A stretch of DNA of 64,000 bases, taken from Pyronema omphalodes. Taxonomy: Eukaryota; Ascomycota; Pezizomycetes; Pezizales; Pyronemataceae. Position 1 is the stretch's first letter; each line of letters opens with the position of its first letter. The notes beneath the pieces were generated by a model, which saw only the letters and a list, made by a program, of their open reading frames with translations, searched no databases and was not told where the DNA came from. Positions 1 through 12,946 of the stretch are shown here, one piece after another. The translations under genes and the position numbers were made by a program. Location of the stretch: NCBI GenBank assembly GCA_024516155.1, contig JAJJXM010000001.1, positions 1,364,001 to 1,428,000 on the forward strand. The letters run 5' to 3'.

Positions 1-3000
1 TAACGGTCTATCCACCCCTGCCCGCCAGACTGGTATGAAGGTAGCCACTCCCGGTAGTGCTGCTATGTTCTCGCCAGCTGCTTCACGCCTTCTAAAATCC
101 GGGATTTCAATCACCCAGCTATACTCGGACTACAACCAGGTCAAGGCAAGTTATGAAAACGAGAAGCGCCGCAACGTCAAGCTCGAAGAAGCCATGCAAG
201 ACATTGTCAACGAGCTTGAGGAGAAGGCACCTGAAATCGAAGAGTTACGGGAGGAGAAGACACGCATTGAGAAGGACCTTGTAGAAATGAGCAAGTTCCT
301 TGAAGAGACCATCAAAGAACGTGATCAGGCCAAAAGGGAAACCCGCAAAACCAATGCCAAGATCGCCGACTTTGAACGTGAAGCCGCAATCCTACGACAG
401 CAGCTTCGTGATCTCAGTACCCAGGTCCAGGTCCTCGTTGTTGAAATTGAATCCCGTGACGCCGGTATTGAACGTCTCAATGCCCACCAGAACCGTATTT
501 ACGAGGAGATTATTAACGGTAACCTTACCATCGAAGGACAGAATGATACCGACAACCTCATTACCCAGCGCTTGGTTGTTTTCCGTAATCTCCAAGAGAT
601 GCAGGAGCAAAACGCCAACCTTCTCAGAGCAATCCGGGAGCTTGGTGCTAAGATGGAGACGGAAGAACAGGAGCGTCTTAAGAGTAAGGAGGTTCAAGAG
701 AACGAGGAGATCCAGCGTCTCGAGGGCGTCGTGCAGCGTCTACAGGACGAAATGAAGAGTATTGCTCTGAAATCTCAGACTTTCATCCGCGAGCGCAACA
801 TGTTCAGACAGATGTTGCAGAACAAGGGTCAACTCAATGAAGACACTCAAATGCAGTCACCCGGCCGCATGGCATCTGAGGACGGTGTATCTGTTGTCGA
901 GATGCAGAACATGGCAGAGACCCTCAGAAACCTCCAGACTCAGTACGACCAGTACAAGAATGATACTCTTGAGACTCAGAACACCATCAACGAGCAGAAT
1001 AGACGTTTGATGACCGAGAAGAGCGAGCTTGAGATACAGGTTGCCCGTATTAACTCTCAGTTAGAGATGGCCGCTGGTAAGTCTGTCCGGGAGCATGGTT
1101 GGGCCTGGAAACTGACAATTTACAGAACGCTATGATATGCTCAATGGAAACTTCAATATGTTGAGAGGCGAAAACCAGGAGCTTCAGAAGCGTTTGACTT
1201 ATATGCATGAGGCACAGGCCAAGCAGGATATGAAGACTCAACAAGCCATCGAGGAGCTCGTCGACGTCAAGTCTCTCAATGAGAGCATGCGTACTGAGAA
1301 CGCCAACCTCAAGGCCGAGAAGTCTTTGTGGAAGAGCATCGAAGAGCGGCTTTCCGCTGACAACGAATCTCTCACCCAGGAGCGTGCCCGTCTTAACGCC
1401 CTTATTTCCAACTTACAGTCTATTCAGAGTGAACATGAGCGTACCGATTCAGAGGCCAGACGAAGACTCACTTCTCAGTGCGAAAAGCTCGAGAACGAAC
1501 TCCAGGCAACTAAGCGCCGCCTTAACGACGAGATCGAACAGACCAAGAAGAACCTCATTCGCAAGGAGATGGATCAGAAGGAAGCCCAGAGACGCTACGA
1601 TGAGCTCAACACTAGCTACGGTGCTGTTAAGGAGGAGCTTGTGGCCGCCAAGACTAGCCGTGACCACCTTCAAACCCGTGTTAATGAACTTACTGTCGAC
1701 CTCAAGAACGTTGAAGAGAAGCTTGCTGTTTACCGTGACAAGCCTGTGGCGGTGGAGAAGAGTGCTGAGGACAACGCTGAGATCATTGAGGAGTTGCAGC
1801 TTCAGGCCGCAGATCTCAAGAAGGAGCTTGAAGTTAAAAATAGTGAGTTGCAGGATGCACGTGAGCAGGTCGAGCAGTTCAAGGCCATTTCCTTGGCAAA
1901 CGAGGAGCAGCTTGAAGAACTCCAGGCAAGCTATGATCAGTTCAAGGAGAGCATGGATGCCGAGGTTGAACAGCGCGAGGTTTGTCATACCAGTTTTTAT
2001 CACTCGGGGATCATTATCTAACAAAATTTAGAACACCATCCGCGATCTTCAGCAGCGTATCGAGGATATGTCCACTGAACACAGCTCCATCAACCAAGAG
2101 TTATCTGAGCTCAGAAAGGCCGAGCTTGAGAAACTTCAGGAGTTCGAGGCCGAGAAGGGCATGCTCTTATCTCAGCTCAACAGCATCAAGGAGGACTTCG
2201 AAAAGGCACAGGCAACCGCCACCTACCACCAGGAAGATCTTCGCCGCCAGGCCAGCATTGCCCAGGAAGCCCAGCAGAACTACGAGCGTGAATTGGTTAA
2301 ACATGCCGATGCTGCCAAGGCTCTCCAGGAGCTTCGCACTGAGCACGCCGCTCTCAAAAACACTGTCCACACCATTCAAACGGAGGCTGAGTCAGCCAGG
2401 GCGGCTCTTTTATTCAACGAGGGATCCTGGGAAACCCAGCGGGAGAACTACAAGAAGGAGCTATCTGACCTTAGAGCCAGATGCGATGACCTTATCAAGC
2501 AAAACAAGATTCTCCACGGACAATTCGAATCGGTCAGCGAGCAAGTTGCCAATCTTCAAAAGGAGCGTTCTTACGCCGATGAGGCACTGGCTTCTGCTCC
2601 TGAGGGTCAGTCGGCTGACAAGAGCATGGATGATCTCCGTGAAGTTGTACGCTACTTGCGTAACGAGAAGGAGCTTGTAGACGCCAAGTTTGAACTTTCT
2701 GTCCAGGAAAGCAAGCGCCTCAAGCAACAGCTCGATTATACCCGCAATCAGCTCGACGAAACTCGCGTTCAACTTGCTACCGAACAGCGCAAGCAGGACG
2801 ACCAGTTGCGTGGCGCTGCTGAGCACAAGGAGATTATGGAGAAAATCTCGGAGCTCAACTTGTTGCGCGAGAGCAACTCTACTCTCCGCTTCGAGGGCGA
2901 GAAGAAGGGCAAGAGAGTTGCTGAGCTTACCGCTACCGTTGAACAGCTTGAGGCCAAGATCCAGCCGCTAGAGCAGGCCGTTAGAGAGCTCGAGGCGGAG

Positions 3001-5820
3001 AAGGAGGTTAAGGATGCTCAGATGAAGTTGTTGAGCGAGGACAATGAGAGATGGAAGGCCCGGACTCAGCAGATCCTACAGAAGTACGACCGTGTTGATC
3101 CCGCCGAGTTGGAGGAGCTTAAGCAAAAAGCTGCTGATCTGGAAACCAAGGCTACCGCGCTCGAGACCGAGCGCGACGAACTGGCCCAGAAACTCGCCGC
3201 TAGCGATTCGGACAAGGAGATCCAGAGTACCACATGGCGTAACAAACTTAACAAGATGCGTGACGACGCCAATACTAAAATTACTACTCAGCGCAATAAG
3301 GCTCTTGAGCTTGCCACAGAAATCGAGGGACTACGTGCACAGCTTGAGGAGGCAAACAGCGCCAGGGATCAGGCAGCCACCAATGGTAACGAAGAGCTCC
3401 AGAGACTCGTGGATGACAAGGCACGGTTGGAGGCTGAGATTGTTGCTCTTAAGAAGAGGGTATCTGAAATGGAGGCTACAATGGAATCGCATAAGGCCAA
3501 TTCCCAAACACTACTAAACAAATCGGTATGATTCCACCGCATCCAGTGTTTAGCTTAACTAACGTATTATTAGATTGAGGCAAAGAAGGAGAAAGAACAG
3601 TTGGCCGTCGACCTTAACAACCTCAAGGCTGAGTTAGGCGTTACACAGTCTCAGCTCGTGGCTGCTAATACCCAGATTGAGAGCTTAACTGCTCAGATTG
3701 CCGCCAAGAATGAAGACGGCACTGAGGAGGGTGCTGTCGCAGAGGGTGCCACCAAAATTGACCCTGCTTTGATTGAAGCAGAACTCCAGAGACGCCTTGC
3801 CGAGGTCCAGCCCCAACAAACAGGAGTCGACCCCGCCTTGGTTGAAGAAGAAGTCCAGAGGCGGATGGCCGAATGGCAGTTCGAGCAAACTAAAGCTGGC
3901 GCAGCCGCCACCTGTGACCATGCCGCGGAGATCGACCTCATCGTCCAGCAGAGGGTCGTTGAGGCGACTGCAGCTATTGAGGCCAACGTGGAAGCCCAAG
4001 TCCAGCAACGCCTTGCAGAACGCTCCGCCAGTGCCCCCGGAAATGGAGAAACCGTCAACACCGCACAGCCTGTTCCAGCTCCCGCTGACGTCGACCCTGC
4101 CCAGGCTACCGCTATGGTCTCCCAGCTTTCTGAAGAGGAGATTGACGCCCGTGTTAATGCCCGCGTTGAGGAGCTTCTTCCCGCTCGTGTTGACGCAATC
4201 GTTGCAGAACGTATCGTCGCGAAGGAACAGGCCGTTGACCAGCGCATCAGGACCGCACAGGCTAAGTTTGCTGAATACAAGGCCAGTGCTGTTAAGAAGG
4301 CTGTTGAGGAAGCGGAGGCCAGATTCAAAGTTGAGAGAGATGAATACCAGACAAAGATTTCAGGGCTTGAGGCAGAAATTTCTAGACTCGGCATGTTGAT
4401 CCAGCAGCTTCGGGCTAAGATTGCTGAGCTCGAGGCCAGCAAAAATACCGTCAAGGAGGAGAGCGAGTCTACTGGAATCCAGCAGGAGGACTTGGATGCT
4501 GCTCTTGCGCAGAAAGAAGAGGAGCACCAGGCGGCAATCGAAGCTCTTAAGTCTGCAGAAGCTGAAAATATCGATAAAGCCAAGGATGAACTTCGTGTTG
4601 AGATCCAGGCCGAGATCCTGTCTGCGCAGCTTGCTATAGACGCAATGACTCCTGAAGAAGGTGCAGCTGCTGTCAACAAAGAGAGAGAGAAGCTCAAGAC
4701 AGTCATCAGCCGCAATGTTGAGCACCGTCTTTCAAAGGAGAAGGAGAAGTGGCTACAGGAAATCGCAACAGAGAGGGAGACTATTGTCAACAGCAAGGTC
4801 CAGGCTGTTCTTGCAGAGAAGGTCACCGAGCTCGAGGCAAAGATGCAAGAGAGAGAAGCCGCTCTCAAGCTTGAAATGGAGAAGGCCAAGGATGCCGTTC
4901 GCGCGGAGTCTGTTATGCGGAGTAAGGTTCAAATTAACATGCTCGAACGAAAGAACAAGCAATTGGAAGAGAAGGTCAAGGCTCTCGAAGGCGGACAACC
5001 TAGTGTACCCGCAACTCCAGCTGCGGCTGCTGCTTCGCATGCGGCACCTGCTTCAGCTCAAGCGCCGACCCCGATAGTTACGCCAGCGACCACAGCGACC
5101 ACAGCTGCTCCTCAGGTACTCCAGACTGGCATTCGACGACCTTCAGCAATTGGAACTCCCGCTTCAGTACCTAGTACCCGCCCTGAGCCCCCAACTGCTG
5201 GCCAGATCCAGGCCGCACAGCAGGCAGCCATTGCAGCAGCAGAGCAGACTATCGCCGGTACTCCCCCGAATGCACAGCAGACCCAACAGCGCCGTCAAGA
5301 CAGCCAGGGCACTGGTCCCCAGGCACTGCGTCAACTACGTGGTGCACTGGCCGGAACTGGAATCCCACGTGGAGGAATGGCAGCAGGTCGCGGCCGTGGT
5401 GGTATCCCCCAACCTGGATCTATTGCAGGAGCACCAGTCACCCAGATTCCAGCTACCAACACATTCATTGGTGTTCCTGGAGCAACGCCTCCCGGTATCC
5501 TTAACCCGTTTGCCGGGGCTACGCAACAGCCACCTCAGGTAGTTCAGGGTCAACAGCAGGCGACAAGAGGCGGTGGTATCCCAAGAGGTCGTGGTTATGC
5601 AGGAAGAGGACGTGGAGGTACACAACATGTGCAGACTGCGGGTATGCAGCAGCAAGCCCAACAGAATGCATCTAGTCCAACTCGTGGCGTTATGAACCCC
5701 GGTGCACGACAGTTTGTACCTGGCGGAAAGAGAGGAAGAGAGGGAGAGGGAGATGACGGAGCTGATGGAAAGAGGGCGAGAAATAGCACCGGTGGGGCGC
5801 CCCCGCCAGCTCAACAGTAG
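1..5820 (+). CDS. MLP1: Mlp1/TPR-family nuclear basket nucleoporin, 5'-truncated by the window edge
   Basis: Large coiled-coil protein of the nuclear pore basket (Mlp1/Mlp2/TPR family), which acts in mRNA export quality control and perinuclear chromatin tethering. Exons read as 2-1076, 1126-1979, 2032-3525 and 3574-5820. They are joined by three introns of 48-52 nt with GTAAGT, GTTTGT and GTATGA donors, and keep one frame for 1889 residues. The first readable codons continue from before the window, so the start is missing. Near the N-terminal end is the family signature around LYSDYNQVKASYENEKRRNV. Long heptad coiled coil fills residues ~20-1600. Residues ~1200-1290 hold imperfect repeats of the type DPALxEAExQRRxAE. 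The tail from ~1610 is Ala/Pro/Gln/Thr-rich, carries RG boxes (IPRGG, GRGRGG) near 1735-1830 and ends in a basic stretch, as in fungal Mlp1. Assignment is by sequence recognition. Confidence 0.93.
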
Positions 5821-6526
5821 ATGTACACACTATGAGGTTGGGCATTAAGCGTTTGTTGGGTGGAGGTGGTTAATAAAATGATGACATGGTCTGGGTGTGT
5901 ATTTTGTTTTATCTACTCGTTGTTTTTCGTTGTTTTACAGTTTGGTATTTACATGTGGATTGGCTGGTTTACTGTATTTTTATGATCGTACTACATACTT
6001 TTTCATTGTTGAAGTTCAACTCTTTTATGCGTGGTCATGGTGCAATTGTTGGTGTTTGATCGTTATTTTATACGATGGGGTTTTGGTCCGCTTCAGCTAA
6101 ATCAATGGAATTCCAATCTATGTTGCAAATTCGTGATCTGCCTCCGATACAGGTCACTGCCAAGCTCGCCTGTTTACTAATTCCTTGATGAGACATTTTC
6201 CTAAGCTTTATCCCAGCATGAACGCCTCCAATATTTCCCATTGAAGCAAAAATGCAAGAAAACCGGGAGCTTGTGTTGGGTTAGGGGTTGTTTCGAGCTT
6301 AGGCAGCCATGCAGTAACCTGCGTTAGTAGCACACAAGATAAACGGACGTCAGGCCTTACGTCATCGCACATGTAACTTTATTTCAACAACACGAACTGC
6401 CATCCGGTATCCCAGCGTCGTTTCACGGATAAGACACCTTCCTGTACCGAAATCAGACTGCACCATCATACAGCATCACCAACCGCGTTGAAAGCTTCAA
6501 GACCGATTACAAAATATACAGAGGCG
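5821..6526. other. Spacer between MLP1 and the PhoD-like gene
   Basis: T-rich 3' region of MLP1 followed by the presumed promoter and 5' UTR of the PhoD-like gene. No coding region or structured element was recognised. Confidence 0.6.
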
Positions 6527-8534
6527 ATGGACGTCTCGTCAGCTGCGCTCTACACCATCTGCTCGCTGAGCACGGTCGCTTTGCGACTGGCAAGCTATGT
6601 CTTCTTGAGATGGGTATGTAGCTTACAGACCTTCTAGAATCCCTTGCTAACTGATTCATTGCTGTAGATACCCGGACATGTAAGAATCACGCCTGGAACC
6701 ATTCCCAGACGTTGCATTGACAGTATTACAGGTGTTCCCACCCTTTATCTTCACGGCATTCGGTATTTATGCCTCAATATTCGCAGTCCTCTACCTCTCG
6801 AAGTCCCCCTACAGAGTTGCCGCAACTTCATCTACTGTAATCGTTTCGCAGCCCAATGAAGTCGAAATCACCGACAATGGCGAGACCACCGGCCTCCTAA
6901 AAAAGCCGCCGCCAACGATCGAAGCCACTGAGACCACTATCTACGAGAAGAAGGACCCCCACCCCGTTCGTACACTTTTATTTGGACTTCCCTCTCCTTC
7001 AAATGGAACGTTGTCTTTGATTACTTTCGGAATCAACGCCCTTCTAGCTCTCGCAACATGGGATCTCACCTTCCGCTCCCACTACTTCCACCAGGAGCGG
7101 GATCTCTCCTTTTCTCGCATTGGCTACGTTGGTCCCGACTCCGCGAAACTCCTCATTCGTGAGCCCACTCGTGACCACTGGCCTGTGACCGTTTGGTATT
7201 CCTTGGATGAACCTGTCGTCCCCGAAACCCACTTGGTCGACATCATCCCGGCTTTGTACAACGAAACTGATTTCACCAAAACCATCAACATCAAAAAGCT
7301 TCATCCTGAGACGAAATACCGCTACTTTACCTCTTCAAACCACACCGGTACCTTCACTACAGCCCCTGCTCCTGGCGCCCCTCCAAAGGGTGGTAAATTC
7401 ACCTTCCTTACTACATCATGCATCAAGCCGCGTTTCCCATACAACCCTCTTTCACACCCTCTTTCTATCAAGGGGTTTCAGATCATTAGCTCCATGCTAG
7501 AGGAATTACAAGCTAGCTTTATGCTCTTCCTAGGGGACTTTATCTACATTGACGTCCCTCGACGCCCCGGCACTGATGCCGAGTCTTACCGGTTGCAGTA
7601 CAGACAAGTTTATGGATCTCCAGACTGGCCCGCAGTTGGAAACCACCTCCCTTGGTTGCACGTTGGTGATGACCATGAGATTGCGAACGATTGGGACCAG
7701 GGAAAGACCGGTGTTTACGGTGCTGCCATGGACCCTTATCTACACTACCAACATGGCCCCAACCCTCCTGCTGTGAGACAGGGCGGAGAGACTTACTATC
7801 ATTTCTCCTGGGGTTCCTCGGCTTCTTTTTTTATGCTCGACACGCGGACCTACCGCAGCGGTAACAACCTCCCTGACGGTCCTGGAAAGTCGATGCTAGG
7901 TACTCAGCAGCGAGAGGATCTCATCAACTGGTTATTGAAAGATGACGGAGTTGGAGATCACAATGGGGATGAGGTACAGTGGAAAATTATTGTTTCTTCT
8001 GTGCCCTTTACAAAGAACTGGCATTTTGGGGAGAATGATACTTGGGCGGGCTTCTTGTGGGAGAGACAACAGATTTTGGAGGCGGCTTGGAGTATTGGGG
8101 GAAGAAGTGGAGTGGTGATTTTGTCTGGTGATAGACATGAGTTTGCGGCTACCAAGTTCCCGCCTCCCGAGGGATCTAGATGGGCGAAGGAGAAGTCGAG
8201 GGCTGTGGATGTACATGAGTTCTCATGCTCCCCGCTTAACCAGTTTTACCTACCCGTGAGAACTTACAAGCAGGTTGATGATGAGGATGTGGTTATCAAG
8301 TAAGTAGCGGGTAATCTAAATTTAGTTAGGCAATGTGCTAATGGGGTTAATAGGTATATCCCTGATGGAAACCACAAGTTTGGTGCAATTACTATCGATA
8401 CGACAAATGAGGAGCAGGCGGTACTGAAATATAGATTGTTTGTGGATGGAGAGGAGACTTGGAGTTGGGTGCTTGCTGCTCCGGCAGCGGGAAAGAAGGC
8501 AACCATGAAGAAGAAGTTGAAGCAGTGGGCGTAA
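6527..8534 (+). CDS. PhoD-like metallophosphatase with N-terminal membrane segments
   Basis: Member of the fungal PhoD-like alkaline phosphatase/phosphodiesterase family (metal-dependent phosphoester hydrolysis). Exons are 6527-6613, 6668-6679 (a 12-nt micro-exon encoding IPGH), 6732-8299 and 8354-8534, giving 615 residues. All junctions use GT/AG and preserve frame. The start is the ATG that yields a short hydrophobic helix (residues ~3-29). Further hydrophobic stretches lie at ~35-56 and in the ~120-145 region, so the catalytic domain is probably membrane-anchored. Visible PhoD metal-site motifs are GDFIYID (~301), GDDHEIAND (~345) and SGDRHEFA (~499). The TTSCIKP motif in front of the first one marks the start of the catalytic domain. 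Substrate is unknown. The micro-exon is inferred from splice phase and needs RNA support. Confidence 0.88.
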
Positions 8535-8965
8535 ATTAGAGATGGATTATCATATCTGCACGATCTTTCTGCATTTATAGTATGGAGAAGCGATATGGGG
8601 AGATGAATTGTTATGTGTTATGACGTGATGCAATATGTTTTTTTTTGATTGGGAATATAGTTTTTTGTTTGTCTTTGTTGATTTCTATACTATATTCATT
8701 GGTTTTTAATGTTGTTTGATTCATCAATTTACTGGTATTCAACAGAAGTGCATCGGATCCATCGTGATTTGATAATGATATTGGTGTTTGTTTCTATGAC
8801 AACCCCGTCCGTTTGTGTAATCAGCACTTACTAATTTAATTAGGTTAGGACGTTGATTATTAGGGCAAACACGCCGCCACATCACTGCCTGTTTAGCTAA
8901 TTCCCATTTCGACCATCCGACGTCACGAGTCTGTGTATGATTCAAATCAAATCAAATTAAATCAG

Positions 8966-9079
8966 ACGTCACGAGTCAGAGGCGGTCTCGATTCCTTTCA
9001 ATAACGTCACGAGTCAAGGGTGGTCTCGATTCCTTTCAATAACGTTACGAGTCAAAGCTGATCTCGATCCCTTCCAATA
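8966..9079. repeat. 38-bp tandem repeat, three imperfect units
   Basis: Units beginning ACGTCACGAGTCA start at 8966 and 9004, with ACGTTACGAGTCA at 9042. The spacing is exactly 38 bp, and each unit continues with a copy of TCTCGATTCCTTTCAATA. A lone ACGTCACGAGT lies at 8920. The CGTCACG core resembles a bZIP/CRE-type site, which is inference only. Confidence 0.8.
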
Positions 9080-11209
9080 TTAACTAGATGTGATGGAAGC
9101 TTCAACGAAGACGTGGATACTGAAAACGCTGGCGTCTAATAAGGTTTCTAGAATAGGCATCACTCCCCAAACGACCCCGTGGCGGCCTTATCAGTCTTTG
9201 GCGAGCGACAACTGCCAACTGTCGCCGGGCGTCAAAAAGTTAAAGCGGTTCCCGGCGCTACAGGTTTCCTATGGCAGCCTAGTTTTGACCCGACATGTTG
9301 GTAAGGTGTTACAACCAGTTCGTCGGCTTCATGCTGTCTCGTTGGTGATCTGGATGGGTCGTTGGAATGCATACTAGGCCAGAAATAAAACCGGTCACTA
9401 GTATTCTACAAGTCATATCTCTCTTCTCTTCTCTTTAATTGCCTTCTCTTCGCGAGCTTTGTATGCGGGCTCAAGAGGATTCCAAGCCTTAACCGTCCCG
9501 CCGGTTGGAAGAGGCAAAGATCGTCGCTTCCCTCTAACCTACAAGTGGACGCCATCAAAAGTGGCGCTCGTCATCTACGGCAACATATTGGCGATGTATT
9601 GGAGATCGCGAATTGTCAGGACAATCTATTGGAACGAAGCTGATGAAACTATAACGGTCCAGATTTGCAATCGGGAGGGTCGTCGATCGGGAGGCAAAAT
9701 CTTCGTAACACCATCCGGACTGTACCCGATGAGATGAGTTGTCAGCATTCTGCTGCTGGCGTCAAACAAAAAAAAAATTCCCGCTCGGCTACAGTTCTTC
9801 ACCGCTACATACAATTGGAGCCTAGTAAACGAGTTGGAGGCCGGCGGTATCAATCATGAAACATCCGATCGAGATTGCTCCAATAAATTGAATTTATTGT
9901 TGTTTTTTTTGTTTTTTACATATGGAATTCTTTGAAATCGTATTTTCATTCAGCTTGCAGCTTTCCTAAGGCACCAGCAAAGAAAATGTGGCTTGCACAT
10001 GTGCTCACAATGTCCTTGTCCTTGTCCTTGTCCTTGCCCTTCCTTGTCCTTGCGTTCCTTCGCTTCCCAGCTTCCCAGCTTCCACCGCTGCCGCGCGTAC
10101 AAACTTGAAAACTCGCAACTCTGCGCGTAAAGTTGACTACCCAAGCGCCATACCTATTATCCATTGGTACCTATAAAACGGACATGGCGCCTGTTGTGAA
10201 ACACCACCAGAGGCTCGGGAGGCAAATATCCCACCCCGAAGGGCACACATATGTCAACATTCTGGCACAAACACCCCCCTCCCCCTATTAATCAAAAGTG
10301 CCGTTATTATGGACTGTAACAGTGACTTCGCTAAGTTTTGCGGGGCCTTGGAAAGTGCTGAGAGCCTCAAACCGTTGTGCTTCCCCTTTGTGTTCCTTCG
10401 TATTTCATCCCTCGTTTCCTTGTTTACTTGTTTTCTTCATCCCTTTCGTTTAATTCCTCCCTTCTTCTGATTCTCCGGTGTAACTTTAATTCCTAGTCGG
10501 CAGTTAGATTGCATTAGTTCTTTGTAGACAGAAGCATAAGCAGCCACAGTTAAAAGGGTTGGAATGAATAACTAGGCTGCAAACGCACTACGGTAAGGCT
10601 TGATAATCACCTGAACTACCTTACATATAGTTTTTATTTTATTTCCCAGTATTAAATTGCTTAGGAAATACATTTCATCCAGCGATCTGTATGTTCTAGC
10701 CAATCGGAGACAAAGCGATGGCATTATCCTACTGCATCGGCTTTCTGTTTATGTAAAAGCTACGTGTATAACCACCTTAATCTTGATTGGTCAATATGCG
10801 ATGGATTTTTTTTTTTTTGTTGAAGCATAATTTTTTTCTAGCAATTTTATTTCCTTGAATTTTTTTTTAAACGCCCTTCGGTAACGCAAAATTTTAGTTG
10901 CGGCTGCATATAATAACTCTCACGGGAAGACAGCAGTACAATTCGGTCGGTGAGCTGTCGCGTATTTGCACTTTCCAGACGCATCATGAGAATGAGACAT
11001 TTTACTAGCAGCTACTACACATACTACTATGTATACTGTTGTAACTTGCCGCCTCGGTTGGTTCTTAATTGGTTAGGCGGATTTTTCTTCCGCAGCAGGC
11101 GCCGATTTCTTGGTCAAGCTTTAAGCCATTTCATCATTCAACACAAGATGATCGAAACTCATACAAGTTCAGAGAGTCCTGTGTTGAAGACTACACAATT
11201 GTTACATGC

Positions 11210-11299
11210 GAGGCTGTGGTGATCCCGATGTGGTATTGCGGCACAGAGCCCCCGGTAGATAAGTTACTGCGCCGCAATACGGCGCAGTGACTCAGCCTC
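11210..11299. other. Cluster of perfect inverted repeats (possible structured RNA or cruciform)
   Basis: CTGCGCCG and CGGCGCAG (11267-11287) form a hairpin with the 5-nt loop CAATA, extendable by AGTTA/TGACT with one mismatch. GTATTGCGGC at 11233-11242 is the exact reverse complement of GCCGCAATAC at 11271-11280, giving a competing fold. GAGGCTG (11210) and CAGCCTC (11293) close the whole. No known RNA family was recognised. Confidence 0.55.
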
Positions 11300-11479
11300 G
11301 GGTGGTGGCCTGCGGGTTGTTATTTAGGCGCCGGTGCCGCCCATGATCGTGAAAAGCTTCAGCATTTGAAATTCTCGGGTAATATCTCAGGATAGACTAT
11401 GTCGATAGTCTGTATTATAGGTGCAAATTTCTTATCAGAAAAAAAAAGGGTGTGATTATTGGAGTATTGATGTGTATGC

Positions 11480-11517
11480 GGGGGGGTTTTGGGGGGGGGG
11501 GGGGGGGGGGAGGGGGG
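11480..11517. repeat. Poly-G tract
   Basis: Runs of 7, 20 and 6 G residues separated by TTTT and A. G-quadruplex capable; exact length may be unreliable in an assembly. Confidence 0.8.
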
Positions 11518-12284
11518 ATTTTCATCACGTCCTATGACTCCTCCCCTTTAACATCTTGTGCCTCCTCAAATAATAACGGTCGGTTATTGGCACTAATCTA
11601 TCGAAAAGTAACACACTCATCTGCCTGAAATTGTAATTCCATTCGCTTACTAAAGCTCGGGTCTGTGATTTCATCCGCCAAGTGCACTACTATCCGCTTG
11701 CTTGCTGCGTTTCTGCATGAGTGCAAAGTACGCAGTTCCAGCCATTATCAACCCGCCCGTAAGTACAGCGCCAAAAGCGTGGAAAATCGCTGGGTACTCG
11801 CATGTCTTATGCTCACCACACGCATCCCTCTGCCGCCGTGAGCAGCCACATTTGCCACAGGGTTGTATTCCACTTATTCACATCTTAAACCATTTTGAGT
11901 TTTATCTGCAGAGCCAAGCTCCAATCCGAAGCAATATTGCGGTATCAACTGTAAGATCCGCTGCCCATGTTTCCGGTACGGAATATCTTTGGCGGTGCAA
12001 AATCTTAGCTTGCCAGTGGTGGTCGCTGTCAGACTGGCAAAAGCAAAAAAATGTGGGCTTGTAAAAAACATGAACAAGGGAACAAGGGAACAAGAGAACA
12101 AGGAGGAGAGCAGCACCGACACTGCGGGAGACGACAATCCTACACCCCGCTAAAAGTGTCCCCTTAGCTTCTTAGGCGAACCCGAGAAAGCCATTTAAGA
12201 CTCCACCAGGTCTATCTGCAAATCTACGTATTTCAAACATCGACGCACTACAGTGTCATCAAGTTCAGTTTACAACTATTCACC

Positions 12285-12946
12285 ATGTTTTCAAACGACA
12301 ATTATCAGGTCTGGGACAAGCTTTTGGCTATGGAATTGCAGTGTGTCGGTGGAAATAATCATCATCATACCATGGCTTTCGAATATGAGGATCAATTACC
12401 TACGGGATCACTACCGTTTCAACAGAATCGCTTCGTTCAGGAACCATTCATAAACGATATGGAAACAACTCATTCAAGCCCCGGCTCAACAACTTCTGAT
12501 TCTGCCCCAAGACATCTTTCGTGTCCGTTCTACGCTACAGATCCATCAAAGTACACCAAATGCCAGGACAAGAAGTTCTCTTACATGTGTCGAGTACGGT
12601 AAGTTTCTTTCATCAGAATACCTTCGAATTTTGGGTTGTTTGCTAATGAATCTTGTGCAGAGAACATATTTCCACCCACACGCTACCGTTCGTATGCGAT
12701 AGATGCCAAAGAGGATTTTCATCAAAGTTTGGTCTAAACAGGCATCGAGACACATGTCCTGCACCATCAGGTCACATGAGGAAGAGAAAGCGTGGTCAGG
12801 GAGCAGCAGGTTATGACGGAGGTGACGTTGCTTTGCATGGGTTTCTGACGGAGGCCGAATCCGTCGAAGATATGGTGCGAATATTGAACGGTGTGCCAGG
12901 TGTGACATCAGACCAAGGCGCTGGTGCGGATTGGACATTTCAATAA
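12285..12946 (+). CDS. Small C2H2-type zinc finger protein
   Basis: Exons 12285-12598 and 12661-12946 joined by a 62-nt intron (GTAAGT donor, CTAAT branch, GCAG acceptor) encode 199 residues. The intron interrupts the first zinc-binding module, which reads CPFYATDPSKYTKC, then a linker, then RVREHISTH. This is the fungal finger type with a long Cys-Cys spacing and an H-x3-H-like end. A second module follows at once: CDRC, then NRHRDTC, a CxxC...HxxxC arrangement. A basic KRKR stretch after it could be a nuclear localisation signal. The N-terminal ~80 residues are Ser/Thr-, His- and Asn-rich and look disordered. It is probably a DNA- or RNA-binding regulator; targets are unknown. The ATG is the first in frame in the transcript-like region. 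Confidence 0.78.

Larger units (their letters stand above)
8535..12284. other. Long intergenic region without a recognisable gene
   Basis: 3.7 kb of mostly AT-rich DNA. It holds a short 38-bp tandem repeat (8966-9079), a more GC-rich stretch (9100-9860) with small open frames that match nothing I recognise, TCCTTG-type simple repeats near 10015-10050, T-runs near 10800-10870, a strong inverted-repeat cluster (11210-11299) and a G-tract (11480-11517). The last ~300 bp are the likely promoter and 5' UTR of the zinc-finger gene. Confidence 0.5.

Noticed and set aside
3693..4889. 398-codon minus-strand frame opposite MLP1
   Set aside because: Ser/Ala-rich shadow of the coiled-coil codons, ending with the exon.
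8864..12064. Small frames upstream of the zinc-finger gene, such as 9459-9737 and 11702-12064
   Set aside because: No recognisable domain, no splice-consistent extension and no duplicated copy for comparison.
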